Shown here: positions 48,347 through 57,920 of the stretch, piece by piece | How positions within the stretch are numbered: the stretch's first letter is position 1 | Layout of the letters: every line of letters begins with the position of its first letter | Assembly: GCF_029212575.1 (NCBI RefSeq) | Contig: NZ_JARGPK010000061.1 | Span: 18,972 to 82,971 of the forward strand | Source of the DNA: Antarcticimicrobium sp. | Lineage (GTDB): Bacteria; Pseudomonadota; Alphaproteobacteria; Rhodobacterales; Rhodobacteraceae | Direction of reading: 5' to 3' | DNA length: 64,000 nt | Notes under the pieces: generated by a model | What the model was told of the DNA's origin: nothing | What the model saw: only the letters and a program-made list of their open reading frames with translations | The model's database searches: none | Position numbers and translations under genes: made by a program

Positions 48347-49273
48347 TTAATGAGCGCCTTCATAGGCTTCTTCACCTTCGCCAAGGCTGTCCTTGTCGAG
48401 GTACTTGTTTTCGCTGCCGACGCCCTCGCGGAACTCCAGGTAGGAGCGGTAGAGCACGGCAATGGCATGCAGGAAGACCATCGCGGCGAAGCTGCAGAGC
48501 AGGATCTTGAACAGGAAATACCCGTTGAACCCGTTCGGGCTGAAGCCGATGGTCTCCACGTTCCAGCGCAGCGCGCGGGATTTCATCAGCAGCCGGTCGA
48601 TGGTGTCGCTGGCCGAGGGTTTCGGCACGATCAGGTGGCGCCAGAGGAAGTACCAGCCATACATCCAGACCAGAACCGCCATCGGCATCATGAACACCAG
48701 GGCGCCGATCATGTCGATCACCTTCTTGGTGCGGAACCGCACCGCGGAATAGAACAGGTCGACCCGCACGTGCCCGCCTTGCACGAAGGTATAGGCGGCA
48801 CAGAGCGCCACCACCATCGCGTTGTAGAGCTTGAGTTCCTCGGCGAACCAGCTGATGTCCTTCTGGAACGACAGGCCGACGCCAAAGACCAGGTCCGGCC
48901 TGGCAAAGATCCGCTGCACAAAGACGATGACGATCTGTTGCAGCACCATGATCAGACCGGCCCAGGCAAAAAAGCGGCCGACCGTATTGGCAAAACCTTC
49001 CAGCGCCCGCACCGTCCCCCACATCACCTGCCGCCGGAACAGACCGACGGCGGTGACCACCAGGAACAGCGTGAAAACGACGAAGAAGAACTCGGTCGAT
49101 CCACCGTAGTAGACGAACCGCATGATCGCCTGCTTGTCGGACCAGTCGAGCCACAACTGCGGATGGCTGATCGCGTATCCGGCATTGTAGAACGCCATGA
49201 AGATGTTGCTGACGAGCCAGGTCAGACCGTCGAGAATTGCCCCGAACGTCCCGTTGGCGGCTGTTTCGTCCAT
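48347..49273 (-). CDS. TRAP transporter small permease (DctQ)
   Basis: VGRFFAWAGLIMVLQQIVIVFVQRIF...GGHVRVDLFYSAVRFRTKKVIDMIGALVFMMPMAVLVWMYGWYF. Confidence 0.85.
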   Translation of the reverse strand: MDETAANGTFGAILDGLTWLVSNIFMAFYNAGYAISHPQLWLDWSDKQAIMRFVYYGGSTEFFFVVFTLFLVVTAVGLFRRQVMWGTVRALEGFANTVGRFFAWAGLIMVLQQIVIVFVQRIFARPDLVFGVGLSFQKDISWFAEELKLYNAMVVALCAAYTFVQGGHVRVDLFYSAVRFRTKKVIDMIGALVFMMPMAVLVWMYGWYFLWRHLIVPKPSASDTIDRLLMKSRALRWNVETIGFSPNGFNGYFLFKILLCSFAAMVFLHAIAVLYRSYLEFREGVGSENKYLDKDSLGEGEEAYEGAH

Positions 49274-49361
49274 TGCCGATGCCCCTGATTAGCGAGTGAG
49301 CCGGTGCGCAATCCGGGCGGCGCAGGGCAAACACCCCGGCCACCTGGCTGCAGCTGCGGAC

Positions 49362-49387
49362 GTGCCCCCGCCCGATCGCGGGGGCAT
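49362..49387 (-). promoter_or_regulatory. Intercistronic GC hairpin between dctP and dctQ
   Basis: tgcccccgc-ccgatc-gcgggggca with no T-run. Confidence 0.6.
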
Positions 49388-49409
49388 GTCCTTTGATGAT
49401 CGGGTCAGA

Positions 49410-50495
49410 TCACATGCCGTAGACGCGGTTGCGCTGCTCCGAATAGGCCCCTTCCGAACGGCTGATCCAGCCGGCGGAGGAGATCATCGACGCCATGTAG
49501 CTGTCGTAGCACTTCTTGTAGAACTCGTCGTCCAGCGGGGCCTCGATGACCTCTTTCGCGGCGGCACCGAAGGCATCCCAGACCGAGTCGGGGAATTCCA
49601 GCACCTTGACGCCACCGGCCTGCAGACGCTGCAGTGCGGCCGAGTTGTTGGCCATGAACAGCGACATGGTCCAGGTGTTCGACGCGCGCGCGGTCTGCTC
49701 GACCACAGCCTTCTGCGACGCTGTCAGGCTCTCGTACACATCAAGGTTGAGGTTCAGCGCCAGGATCGGGCCGGGCTCGTGGAAGCCGGCGGTGTAATAG
49801 GTCTTGGTGATTTCCTGGAAACCGGCCTTTTCATCCGCCCAGGGACCGATCCACTCGGTGCCGTCGATGGCGCCCGAGGACAGCGCCTGGTACACTTCCG
49901 AACCGGGCAGGTTCTGAACGCTGGCGCCCAGTTTGCCCAGCACCTGGCCACCCTGGCCCGGCATCCGGAATTTCAGACCCTGGAAATCTTCCGGCCCGTT
50001 GATCTCCTTGTTGAACCAGCCACCCGACTGCGGGCCGGTGCTGCCCGCGGCAAAGGATTTCAGGCCGAAGATGGAATACAACTCGTCGGCCAGGGCCATC
50101 CCGCCTTCCTGGTAGTACCAGTTGTTGAATTCCTGGAAGGTCATCCCGAAAGGCACCTGCGAGAAGAACGACAGCGCCGGGTGCTGGCCGAGGAAATAGT
50201 AGTCCACCGCATGGTACATGTCGGCCTGACCCGCGGAAACGGCGTCGAACACTTCAAAGGCGCCCACCAGCTCGCCGGCCGCCTTCAGGTCAACGGTCAC
50301 CTGACCGTCGGTCATGGCGGTGATCGTATCGGCACAGTATTGCGCGCTGTCATGCACGCCGGCCAGGCCACGGCCCCAGGTGCTGACCATGGTCAGGGTT
50401 CGCTTGCCCTGGGCATAGGCCGGGGCGGCCAGCGAGGTGGCAGCAGCGGCCGAGCCACCAAGCGCAGTTGTTCTCAGAAAAGAACGACGATCCAT
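49410..50495 (-). CDS. TRAP transporter substrate-binding protein (DctP), Tat-type signal
   Basis: MDRRSFLRTTALGGSAAAATSLAAPAYAQGKRTLTMVSTWGRGLAGVHDSAQYCADTITAMTDGQVTVDLKAAGELVGAFEVFDAV. Confidence 0.92.
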   Translation of the reverse strand: MDRRSFLRTTALGGSAAAATSLAAPAYAQGKRTLTMVSTWGRGLAGVHDSAQYCADTITAMTDGQVTVDLKAAGELVGAFEVFDAVSAGQADMYHAVDYYFLGQHPALSFFSQVPFGMTFQEFNNWYYQEGGMALADELYSIFGLKSFAAGSTGPQSGGWFNKEINGPEDFQGLKFRMPGQGGQVLGKLGASVQNLPGSEVYQALSSGAIDGTEWIGPWADEKAGFQEITKTYYTAGFHEPGPILALNLNLDVYESLTASQKAVVEQTARASNTWTMSLFMANNSAALQRLQAGGVKVLEFPDSVWDAFGAAAKEVIEAPLDDEFYKKCYDSYMASMISSAGWISRSEGAYSEQRNRVYGM

Positions 50496-50591
50496 TTCGG
50501 TTTTCCTCCCATTCGGATACATTCGTCGATCCCCGCGCCGAAGGCACGAGGAAAGTGGAGGCAAGTTAACCCGTCGCACACTCAAGCGGAA

Positions 50592-50607
50592 TACCTAGTT
50601 ATACGTA
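50592..50607. promoter_or_regulatory. Candidate response-regulator site TACCTA-N4-TACGTA in the TRAP/HK divergent promoter region
   Basis: tacctagttatacgta, near-palindromic, between dctP and the histidine kinase. Confidence 0.45.
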
Positions 50608-50736
50608 GTCGCTGCGTAAAAATCCGGCGAAAACATCCTCTTCCGCCCGCGTTTTCGCCGCCCGGGGCACGATTTTCGTACCGTGGCGGCAGGACGGACC
50701 ATTGATTCGGTCGCCCCGGCAGGCGAATGTCACCCG

Positions 50737-52170
50737 ATGAAACGCCTGCGCGCCCTGCTCACTCCCAGCTACGGCCAGAAGCTCTTTCTTCTGGCCTCTG
50801 TCCCGCTACTGCTGGCCGCTGCGGCGATCTCGATCCTGGTGGCCAGCCAGGCCCGGCAACTGGCCGAAAGCGAGATCCGCGCGCTGGAGCACAAGCTGCT
50901 GGAGGCCAAGAAGGCCGAGCTGCGCAACTACGTCACCCAGGCGCGGAACGCCTTCTATTTCATCTACGGTCCCGCCGCGCCCGATGACGACCGATCCAAG
51001 GAACGCGTGCTGCAGATCCTTGCGGCGATGATCTATGGCGACGAAGGGTTCTTCTTTGTCTACGACTATGACGGCACCAATCTGGTGTCGCCACGCCAGA
51101 CCGAATTCATCAATCACAACTGGACCGGACTGAGCGACAGCGAGGGCACCCCGATTGTTGACGCCTTCATCAACATCGCCCGGCAGGGGGCGGGATGGCA
51201 TGAACACCTCTGGCCGAAACCCTCGACCGGGCAAGAGGCCCGCATGGTGACCTATGTGCTGGGCCTGCAGGATTGGCAATGGGCGGTGGGAACCGGCGTT
51301 TTCATCGACGACGTTCTGGCCCAGGTCGCCGCCTCGCGCGCCGAGGTCGAGTCGCGGGTCAGGCGCACCTTCTACTATATCATTGCCATCACGCTGGCCG
51401 CGCTGCTGCTGGTGTTCAGCTCTGGCATGGTGGTGAACATCCGCGAACGCCGGCTGGCGGACGCCAAGCTCAAGAAACTGACCCAGCGCGTTTTCGACGC
51501 GCAGGAGGAGGAGCGCGGCCGCGTTGCGCGCGAGTTGCACGACGGCATCAGCCAGATCCTTGTCGGCGTGCGCTATGCGCTGGACGATGCCCGCAGACGA
51601 TTGAACCGGGGCGAGCATGGCGAGGCGCAGGCGCCCCTGGACAAGGGGATCGAACACCTCGGAAGCGCCATTTCCGAGGTGCGCCGGATCAGCCGCGACC
51701 TGCGCCCCGGCGTGCTGGACGATCTGGGCCTGGGTCCGGCAATCAAGGCACTGGCGGATGATTTCGCCGCCCGCACCGGCATCGCGACCGAGTTCACGAC
51801 CGTCGTGTTCCGCAACCGGCTGGATCAGGAGGCCAAGATCGCGCTCTACCGCATCGCGCAGGAGGCGCTGACCAATGTGGAGCGCCACTCCGGCGCCACC
51901 CGGGTGGACGTCGATCTGCGCGGCCACAAGAAGGGCGCGACGCTTCGGGTCTCGGACAACGGGCACGGCCTGCCGGCGCCACCGGGCCGCGCCGGGCCGG
52001 GCATCGGCCTGCGCAACATGCAGGAGAGGATCGAGCAGCTTGACGGCACCCTGCGAATTCTGTCATCACGCGGCGCTCAAAGCGGTACAGTGATCGAGGC
52101 CACCCTGCCGCTGAGCCACCTGCTGCCGCCCGAGGAGGCGGCCTCGCCCAAAATGGAGGCCCAGGCATGA
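50737..52170 (+). CDS. Cache-domain sensor histidine kinase (HisKA_3/NarL-type)
   Basis: N-terminal TM, MIYGDEGFFFVYDYDGTNLVSPRQTEFI cache region; RVARELHDGISQILVGVRYALDDARRR; VSDNGHGLP...GIGLRNMQERIEQLDGTLRI. Confidence 0.9.
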   Translation: MKRLRALLTPSYGQKLFLLASVPLLLAAAAISILVASQARQLAESEIRALEHKLLEAKKAELRNYVTQARNAFYFIYGPAAPDDDRSKERVLQILAAMIYGDEGFFFVYDYDGTNLVSPRQTEFINHNWTGLSDSEGTPIVDAFINIARQGAGWHEHLWPKPSTGQEARMVTYVLGLQDWQWAVGTGVFIDDVLAQVAASRAEVESRVRRTFYYIIAITLAALLLVFSSGMVVNIRERRLADAKLKKLTQRVFDAQEEERGRVARELHDGISQILVGVRYALDDARRRLNRGEHGEAQAPLDKGIEHLGSAISEVRRISRDLRPGVLDDLGLGPAIKALADDFAARTGIATEFTTVVFRNRLDQEAKIALYRIAQEALTNVERHSGATRVDVDLRGHKKGATLRVSDNGHGLPAPPGRAGPGIGLRNMQERIEQLDGTLRILSSRGAQSGTVIEATLPLSHLLPPEEAASPKMEAQA

Positions 52171-52811
52171 CCGGTGCGACCCGCGTTCTCATCGTCGACG
52201 ACCACCCGATGGTGGCCGAAGGCATCCAGTCGATCCTGGAAAGCTATGACGATATCGAGGTGGTGGGCACCCTCAGCGACGGCCAGGCGGCGGTCGACCA
52301 GGCGCCGGGGCTGGCCCCGGATGTGATCCTGATGGATCTGAACATGCCGCGCCTCGGCGGGCTCAGTGCCACCGAGCTTCTGTTGGAGCGGGTGCCGGGC
52401 GCGCGGATCCTGATCCTGTCGATGCATGACGGTCCGGAGTACATTGCCTCGGCTCTCAGCCATGGCGCGGTCGGCTATGTGCTCAAGGACGTACCGACCG
52501 ACGAGATCAAGCGGGCCATCGATACGGTGATGCGCGGCGAACGCTATCTCTGCACCGGCGCCAGGGGATCGCTCGAACCCGAGGTCAACGACGGGCGCGA
52601 GCAGCTCACCGGGCGCGAGCAGACCATCCTGCTGCAACTGGCGCAGGGCAAGTCCAACAAGCAGGTTGCCAAGGATCTCGATATCTCGGTGCGCACGGTC
52701 GAGACCCACCGCAAGAATATCAAGCGCAAGCTTGGCATCTCCTCGACCGCCGGGCTGACCCGCTACGCGCTGGAACACGGGGTGTTGCAGGGCACCGGCG
52801 TGGGGTACTGA
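52167..52811 (+). CDS. LuxR/NarL-family response regulator
   Basis: VLIVDDHPMVAEGIQSILES...DVILMDLNMPRLGGLSATELL...LTGREQTILLQLAQGKSNKQVAKDLDISVRTVETHRKNIKRKLG. Confidence 0.93.
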   Translation: MTGATRVLIVDDHPMVAEGIQSILESYDDIEVVGTLSDGQAAVDQAPGLAPDVILMDLNMPRLGGLSATELLLERVPGARILILSMHDGPEYIASALSHGAVGYVLKDVPTDEIKRAIDTVMRGERYLCTGARGSLEPEVNDGREQLTGREQTILLQLAQGKSNKQVAKDLDISVRTVETHRKNIKRKLGISSTAGLTRYALEHGVLQGTGVGY

Positions 52812-52841
52812 GCAGCACCCCACGCCCGGCCCTGTCCGGTT

Positions 52842-53687
52842 TCAGTCCATCAGCGCATCGTCCCGAAGCCCGGCCCGCTCCAGATGATGCGGCAGCACCC
52901 GGCCATAGAGCTGACGGGTCCGCTCCACTCCGCCGCACATGTCGGGCCTCTCGGCAAAGGAGAATATGGCGACGAAGCGCCGCCGCGGCCCGCGAAGCGG
53001 CGCCACCCGGTGCAGCGAATAGCGGCCGCGGAATATCTGCAGGTCGCCCGGCTCCAGCTCCAGCCGATGCACACCGGATAGATCGCCGTCAAGAACGCGG
53101 GCGACCCCAACGGTGTTCTCGTCGTCGGACGTGCGCAACATCGGGGAATATTCGAATGCGCCGCCGCTTTGGGCGTTCTGGATTGCCAGGGTGACGGTGT
53201 GGTTGTTGGTGTCGAAATGCCAGGGAAAACCCTCGCCTTCCTCGGCCATGTTGACGATCACATCGGCCAGCGGATCGTCGTAGCGAAAGAACCGGTTCTC
53301 CGGCTCGTCCAGCGCCTCGCGGATGAAGGGGAGAAACCCCGGATCGTCATAGATCCGCCGCAGCGGCCCGCCGCCCGGGAAATTGTCGGCCGGGATGAAG
53401 GCGTTCGAACGATCGAAAAAATGTCGCACCGGATGGCCGGGCGGCAGCGACGGGTTATCTGTGCTGAAATAGGCGTTGGTGCGCGAAAACGACCGGTACG
53501 CTCGGGGCGCGGCGGCGCGGGCCTCGGCCAGCAGTTGTTCGAGTCCCTCAGCATGAACGAACCCCCGCAGAACCGCGCAGCCGTCCTCGGCAAGGCTTTG
53601 GCGCAGATCGGCGATCATCTGGCCGTAACCGGCCCCGTCCGGCCGGTCGATCGGATAGCGTTCCAGGTCCACCAGATCATGCAACAT
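52842..53687 (-). CDS. Fe(II)/2-oxoglutarate-dependent oxygenase (possibly BesD/HalD-like superfamily)
   Basis: MLHDLVDLERYPIDRPDGAGYGQMIADLRQSLAEDGCAVLRGFV...FPWHFDTNNHTVTLAIQNAQSGGAFEYSPMLR...RYSLHRVAPLRGPRRRFVAIFSF; HxD...H...R triad. Confidence 0.75.
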   Translation of the reverse strand: MLHDLVDLERYPIDRPDGAGYGQMIADLRQSLAEDGCAVLRGFVHAEGLEQLLAEARAAAPRAYRSFSRTNAYFSTDNPSLPPGHPVRHFFDRSNAFIPADNFPGGGPLRRIYDDPGFLPFIREALDEPENRFFRYDDPLADVIVNMAEEGEGFPWHFDTNNHTVTLAIQNAQSGGAFEYSPMLRTSDDENTVGVARVLDGDLSGVHRLELEPGDLQIFRGRYSLHRVAPLRGPRRRFVAIFSFAERPDMCGGVERTRQLYGRVLPHHLERAGLRDDALMD

Positions 53688-53897
53688 CGTCGCCCCCTCC
53701 TTCTCTTGGCTGGTCGCCGCAGACTCGCTGCCCGCCACCGCGCGAGTCTGGTCCATTTCGGACAGATCGAAGACGGAAACGAGACAATCGACCATTTGGG
53801 CGCCGGATTCTTTGCGGAAATGTCCCGCGAAGGCGCTGCCGGGAAAGAAAACACAAGCGGCACCCGGCATAGAGCGCAGTTTTCGTTTCTTTCCCTG

Positions 53898-53926
53898 TTG
53901 ACGCCCCCCGTCCCCGCACATAAGCT
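53898..53926 (+). promoter_or_regulatory. Sigma70-like promoter for ilv leader
   Basis: TTGACG-N17-TAAGCT. Confidence 0.55.
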
Positions 53927-53953
53927 GCGCCGCAGCAAAAGGAGCCGGTGGCC

Positions 53954-54001
53954 ATGGCCGCACTAGTCGTAATCGTAGGAAGCACGCGCATGGGCCGGTA
54001 A
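53954..54001 (+). CDS. Branched-chain amino-acid leader peptide MAALVVIVGSTRMGR*
   Basis: ATG GCC GCA CTA GTC GTA ATC GTA GGA AGC ACG CGC ATG GGC CGG TAA, preceded by aaaaggag; five consecutive Leu/Val/Ile codons before the ilv genes. Confidence 0.85.
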   Translation: MAALVVIVGSTRMGR

Positions 54002-54026
54002 CGGTAGACCATTCTCTGACCCATGC

Positions 54027-54054
54027 GCCCTCGTTCGACCGGGGGCTTTTTTTT
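54027..54054 (+). terminator. Attenuator terminator of the ilv operon
   Basis: gccctcg-ttcgac-cgggggc followed by 8 T; alternative pairing cgcatggg (53987-53994) with cccatgcg (54020-54027). Confidence 0.82.
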
Positions 54055-54112
54055 GCGCTGATGAAACTTGGAACTGGCGAATGCACGCGATACCGCGGAT
54101 GGAGCAAAGCAG

Positions 54113-55864
54113 ATGAAACGTGAGATGACCGGAGCGAAAATGGTGGTTCAGGCCCTGAAGGATCAGGGCGTGGACACGGTATTCGGGTATCCCGGCGGCG
54201 CGGTCCTGCCGATTTATGACGAGATCTTCCTGCAAAACGATATTCGCCACGTCCTGGTCCGGCACGAACAAGGCGCGGTGCATGCCGCCGAGGGCTATGC
54301 CCGCTCGACCGGCAGGCCCGGTGTCGCGCTGGTCACCTCCGGCCCCGGCGCCACCAACGCGGTGACCGGGCTGACCGACGCGCTGATGGATTCGATTCCG
54401 ATCATCGTGCTCACCGGGCAGGTGCCCACCTTCCTGATCGGGTCGGACGCCTTTCAGGAGGCCGACACCGTGGGCATTACCCGCCCCTGCACCAAGCACA
54501 ACTGGCTGGTCAAGGATCCCGAGGCGCTGTCGGGCACCATTCACGAAGCGTTCCACGTCGCCACCGCCGGCCGGCCCGGCCCGGTGCTGATCGACATTCC
54601 CAAGGATGTGCAGTTCGCCTCCGGCACCTATACCGCGCCCAAACCCTCGACCTCGCACTACCAGCCGCGGGTCAAGGGCGATCTGGAGGAGATCACCGAA
54701 CTGGTCGCGGCGATGGAAAAAGCCAAGAAGCCGGTGTTCTACACCGGCGGCGGCGTCATCAACTCCGGCCCGGCGGCGAGCCAGCTGCTGCGCGAACTGG
54801 TCGATGCCACCGGCTTTCCCATCACCTCCACCCTGATGGGGCTGGGCGCCTATCCCGCCAGCGGCAAGCACTGGCTTGGCATGTTGGGGATGCACGGGCT
54901 TTACGAGGCGAACATGGCGATGCACGACTGCGACCTGCTGATCGCCATCGGCGCGCGCTTCGACGACCGGATCACCGGGCGCATCGACGCCTTCAGCCCC
55001 AGGTCGATCAAGGCGCACATCGATATCGACCCCTCCTCGATCAACAAGGTGATCAAGACCGACATCCCTATCGTCGGCGACGTCGCTCATGTCCTTGAGG
55101 ATATCCTGAAGGTCTGGAAATCGCGCGGACGCAAGACCGAGGCGGCGCCGGTCGCCAAGTGGTGCGGCCAGATCGACGAGTGGCGCAAGATCAACTGCCT
55201 GGCCTTCACCGGCAGCACGACCACGATCAAGCCGCAATATGCGCTGCAAAGGCTGGAGGAACTGACCAAGGGCCATGATCGATATATCACCACCGAGGTC
55301 GGCCAGCACCAGATGTGGGCGGCGCAGTTCCTGAACTTCGAGGATCCCAACCGCTGGATGACCTCGGGGGGCCTCGGCACCATGGGCTATGGTTTCCCGG
55401 CCTCGATCGGCGTGCAGATGGCGCACCCCGATGCGCTGGTGATCAATGTCGCGGGCGAGGCGAGCTGGCTGATGAACATGCAGGAACTGGGCACTGCGGC
55501 GCAATACCGCCTGCCTGTCAAGCAGTTCATCCTCAACAACGAACGGCTCGGCATGGTCCGGCAGTGGCAGGAACTGCTGCACGGCGAACGCTATTCGGCG
55601 TCCTGGTCCGAGGCGCTGCCCGATTTCGTCAAGCTGGCCGAAGCCTTTGGCGCCAAGGGCATCCTGTGCTCGGATCCCGCCGATCTGGACGACGCCATCA
55701 TGGAGATGATCAACCACGACGGGCCGGTGATCTTCGACTGCCTGGTGGAAAAGCACGAAAACTGCTTCCCGATGATCCCCTCAGGCAAGGCGCATAACGA
55801 GATGCTGCTGGGCCAGGCCGAGACCCAGGGCGTGATCGACTCCAAGGGCGCGGCGCTGGTGTAA
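54113..55864 (+). CDS. ilvB: Acetolactate synthase large subunit
   Basis: TGAKMVVQALKDQGVDTVFGYPGGAVLPIYDEIF...HEQGAVHAAEGYARSTGRPGVALVTSGPGATNAVTGLTDALMDSIPIIVLTGQV. Confidence 0.95.
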   Translation: MKREMTGAKMVVQALKDQGVDTVFGYPGGAVLPIYDEIFLQNDIRHVLVRHEQGAVHAAEGYARSTGRPGVALVTSGPGATNAVTGLTDALMDSIPIIVLTGQVPTFLIGSDAFQEADTVGITRPCTKHNWLVKDPEALSGTIHEAFHVATAGRPGPVLIDIPKDVQFASGTYTAPKPSTSHYQPRVKGDLEEITELVAAMEKAKKPVFYTGGGVINSGPAASQLLRELVDATGFPITSTLMGLGAYPASGKHWLGMLGMHGLYEANMAMHDCDLLIAIGARFDDRITGRIDAFSPRSIKAHIDIDPSSINKVIKTDIPIVGDVAHVLEDILKVWKSRGRKTEAAPVAKWCGQIDEWRKINCLAFTGSTTTIKPQYALQRLEELTKGHDRYITTEVGQHQMWAAQFLNFEDPNRWMTSGGLGTMGYGFPASIGVQMAHPDALVINVAGEASWLMNMQELGTAAQYRLPVKQFILNNERLGMVRQWQELLHGERYSASWSEALPDFVKLAEAFGAKGILCSDPADLDDAIMEMINHDGPVIFDCLVEKHENCFPMIPSGKAHNEMLLGQAETQGVIDSKGAALV

Positions 55865-55947
55865 GAGATACGGGCCGAGGTCTATTGCGGCAGTGGCCCG
55901 GGAAATTCAGAACTGACCGGCCTGCGCCGGGAATCGAGGAACCAATA

Positions 55948-56508
55948 ATGTCTGCCCTACACATCAAGAAAGGCGCGACCAAGCACTCCGCCTACAACCT
56001 GCGCCCCACCTTCTCGGACGTGCAGGAGAAACACACCCTCGCCGTTCTGGTCGAGAACGAACCGGGCGTGCTGGCCCGCGTCATCGGGTTGTTCTCGGGG
56101 CGCGGCTACAACATCGAAAGCCTGACCGTGGCCGAGGTCGACCACACCGGGCACCTCAGCCGCATCACCATCGTCACCACCGGAACGCCGCAGGTAATCG
56201 AACAGATCAAGGCGCAGTTGGGGCGCATCGTGCCGGTGCACGAGGTTCACGATCTGACCGTCGAGGGCCCCTCGGTCGAGCGCGAGCTGGCAATGCTCAA
56301 GGTGGTGAGCGACGGAGAAAAACGTGTCGAGGCGCTGCGGCTGGCCGATATCTTTCGCGCCAGCGTGGTCGACAGCACGCTGAACAGCTTCGTTTTCGAG
56401 ATCACCGGAGCCCCGGACAAGATCGACGCCTTTGCCGACCTGATGCGCCCGCTCGGCCTCGTCGAGATTGCCCGAACCGGCGTCGCAGCACTTCTGCGCG
56501 GGGTCTGA
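55948..56508 (+). CDS. ilvN: Acetolactate synthase small subunit
   Basis: HTLAVLVENEPGVLARVIGLFSGRGYNIESLTVAEVDHTGHLSRITIVTTGTPQVIEQIKAQLGRIVPVHEVHDL. Confidence 0.95.
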   Translation: MSALHIKKGATKHSAYNLRPTFSDVQEKHTLAVLVENEPGVLARVIGLFSGRGYNIESLTVAEVDHTGHLSRITIVTTGTPQVIEQIKAQLGRIVPVHEVHDLTVEGPSVERELAMLKVVSDGEKRVEALRLADIFRASVVDSTLNSFVFEITGAPDKIDAFADLMRPLGLVEIARTGVAALLRGV

Positions 56509-56517
56509 AACTCAAGC

Positions 56518-56880
56518 TCAGCCGGTCTTGAAACGGTGGGCATGGCCATGTGCCCGATCGGTTCCAAAGACCAGGATCTCCGCCGAACATTGGTCCGTTG
56601 CGCGGGGCGCAGCGGGCGCGTTCGACCCCTTCAGACCGTCCGCCAACTTCAGGCTGTCCGCCAATCCACCAAAAACCCCCTCGGCCACCAGCCGGGGGTT
56701 ATGGGCAAGGCGCATGTCACACCCTGTCGTGACGTCGAATTGCACCCAGTCCCCGGCATCCATGTTCAGCGGGTCCGCCGTTTCCGACTGGCGATAATAA
56801 GCAAGATCACCTTGATCCTCGCACCAGATCACCGCCTTGTTCTCGCGGCAATCGCACCAGAGCACTACACCGTACATCAT
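56518..56880 (-). CDS. Hypothetical protein
   Basis: MMYGVVLWCDCRENKAVIWCEDQGDLAYYRQSETADPLNMDAGDWVQFDVTTGCDMRLAHNPRLV; plausible coding character, convergent to ilvN. Confidence 0.65.
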   Translation of the reverse strand: MMYGVVLWCDCRENKAVIWCEDQGDLAYYRQSETADPLNMDAGDWVQFDVTTGCDMRLAHNPRLVAEGVFGGLADSLKLADGLKGSNAPAAPRATDQCSAEILVFGTDRAHGHAHRFKTG

Positions 56881-57122
56881 TTGCCCCCTCCTTCTGCACC
56901 AGTTTCGATCTTGAAAAAAATCGCACAGGTGGAATACGGCAAACTCAGTGTCGGAATGACTAAATTTGTGACCGGCTCCTCAGAAACTGACTTCAATTAG
57001 CGTCACTTATGACCTAATAGGTGTCGAAGGAGGGATTTTTCCCTTCATTTTCTGTATCCTGAGTGCAACTTAAGGGAACAAACCGCTCACAATGCCAGTC
57101 AAACAAGGCGAAACGACCAGTT

Positions 57123-57920
57123 ATGCATAAACCGTCCCGATCTCCGGCCGAGTTGCGCAACATGTTTGGCGCGAACTTGCGGAAATTGGCGCGAAAACAT
57201 GCGTCAATTTCCGATCTGTCGCGGCGCCTTGGCATCAACCGCACCCAGCTCAATCGTTACCTGTCCGGCGAAAGCTTCCCGCGGCCGGACGTGCTGGAGC
57301 GGATTTGCACCTTTTTCGAGGTCGATGCGCGGATCCTGCTCGAACCGGCCGAGTCTCTGACCCGAAACACCCTGGTGCTGAACAGCGCCTTTCTGACCGA
57401 TTTCATGGGCAAGGCCCCGCTCAATATCCCCGAGGGCATGTTTCCGACCGGGTTTTACCGGTTCTCGCGCCGCAGTTTCACCGACAACTTGCGGTTCATT
57501 GTCGGCCTCGTCCACGTCTTTCGCGATGGCGAACTGACCTTCGTTCGCGGTTTCGAGCCCAAGGAGGCGATGCGCCAGCAGGGTCTGCCCTGCAATGCCC
57601 GTGCGCGCGAGTTTCGCGGTTACATCACCCGCCAGGAAGAGGGCATAGGCCTGGTCATCTCCCGCCACGACGCGATGACCTGTTCCTATAATTTCCTCAA
57701 CCGCGTGTCGTCGTACGAGAACAACTATTGGGTCGGCTACGTTACACGAACCACACGCGAAAGCGTATTGGGGACCCGCGTCACCCGGATGGTCTATGAG
57801 CATCTGGGGCGCGAGACAAAACCCGTTCTGGCCGCCGCGCGCGGCACCGGCTTTCGGACCGAGGATGAACTCCTGCCGTACCACAAACGCCTTTTGCAGA
57901 TCGACGTCCCCTTCCGCTGA
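57123..57920 (+). CDS. XRE/HTH-domain transcriptional regulator
   Basis: FGANLRKLARKHASISDLSRRLGINRTQLNRYLSGESFPRPDVLERICTFFEVDARILLEP. Confidence 0.88.
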   Translation: MHKPSRSPAELRNMFGANLRKLARKHASISDLSRRLGINRTQLNRYLSGESFPRPDVLERICTFFEVDARILLEPAESLTRNTLVLNSAFLTDFMGKAPLNIPEGMFPTGFYRFSRRSFTDNLRFIVGLVHVFRDGELTFVRGFEPKEAMRQQGLPCNARAREFRGYITRQEEGIGLVISRHDAMTCSYNFLNRVSSYENNYWVGYVTRTTRESVLGTRVTRMVYEHLGRETKPVLAAARGTGFRTEDELLPYHKRLLQIDVPFR

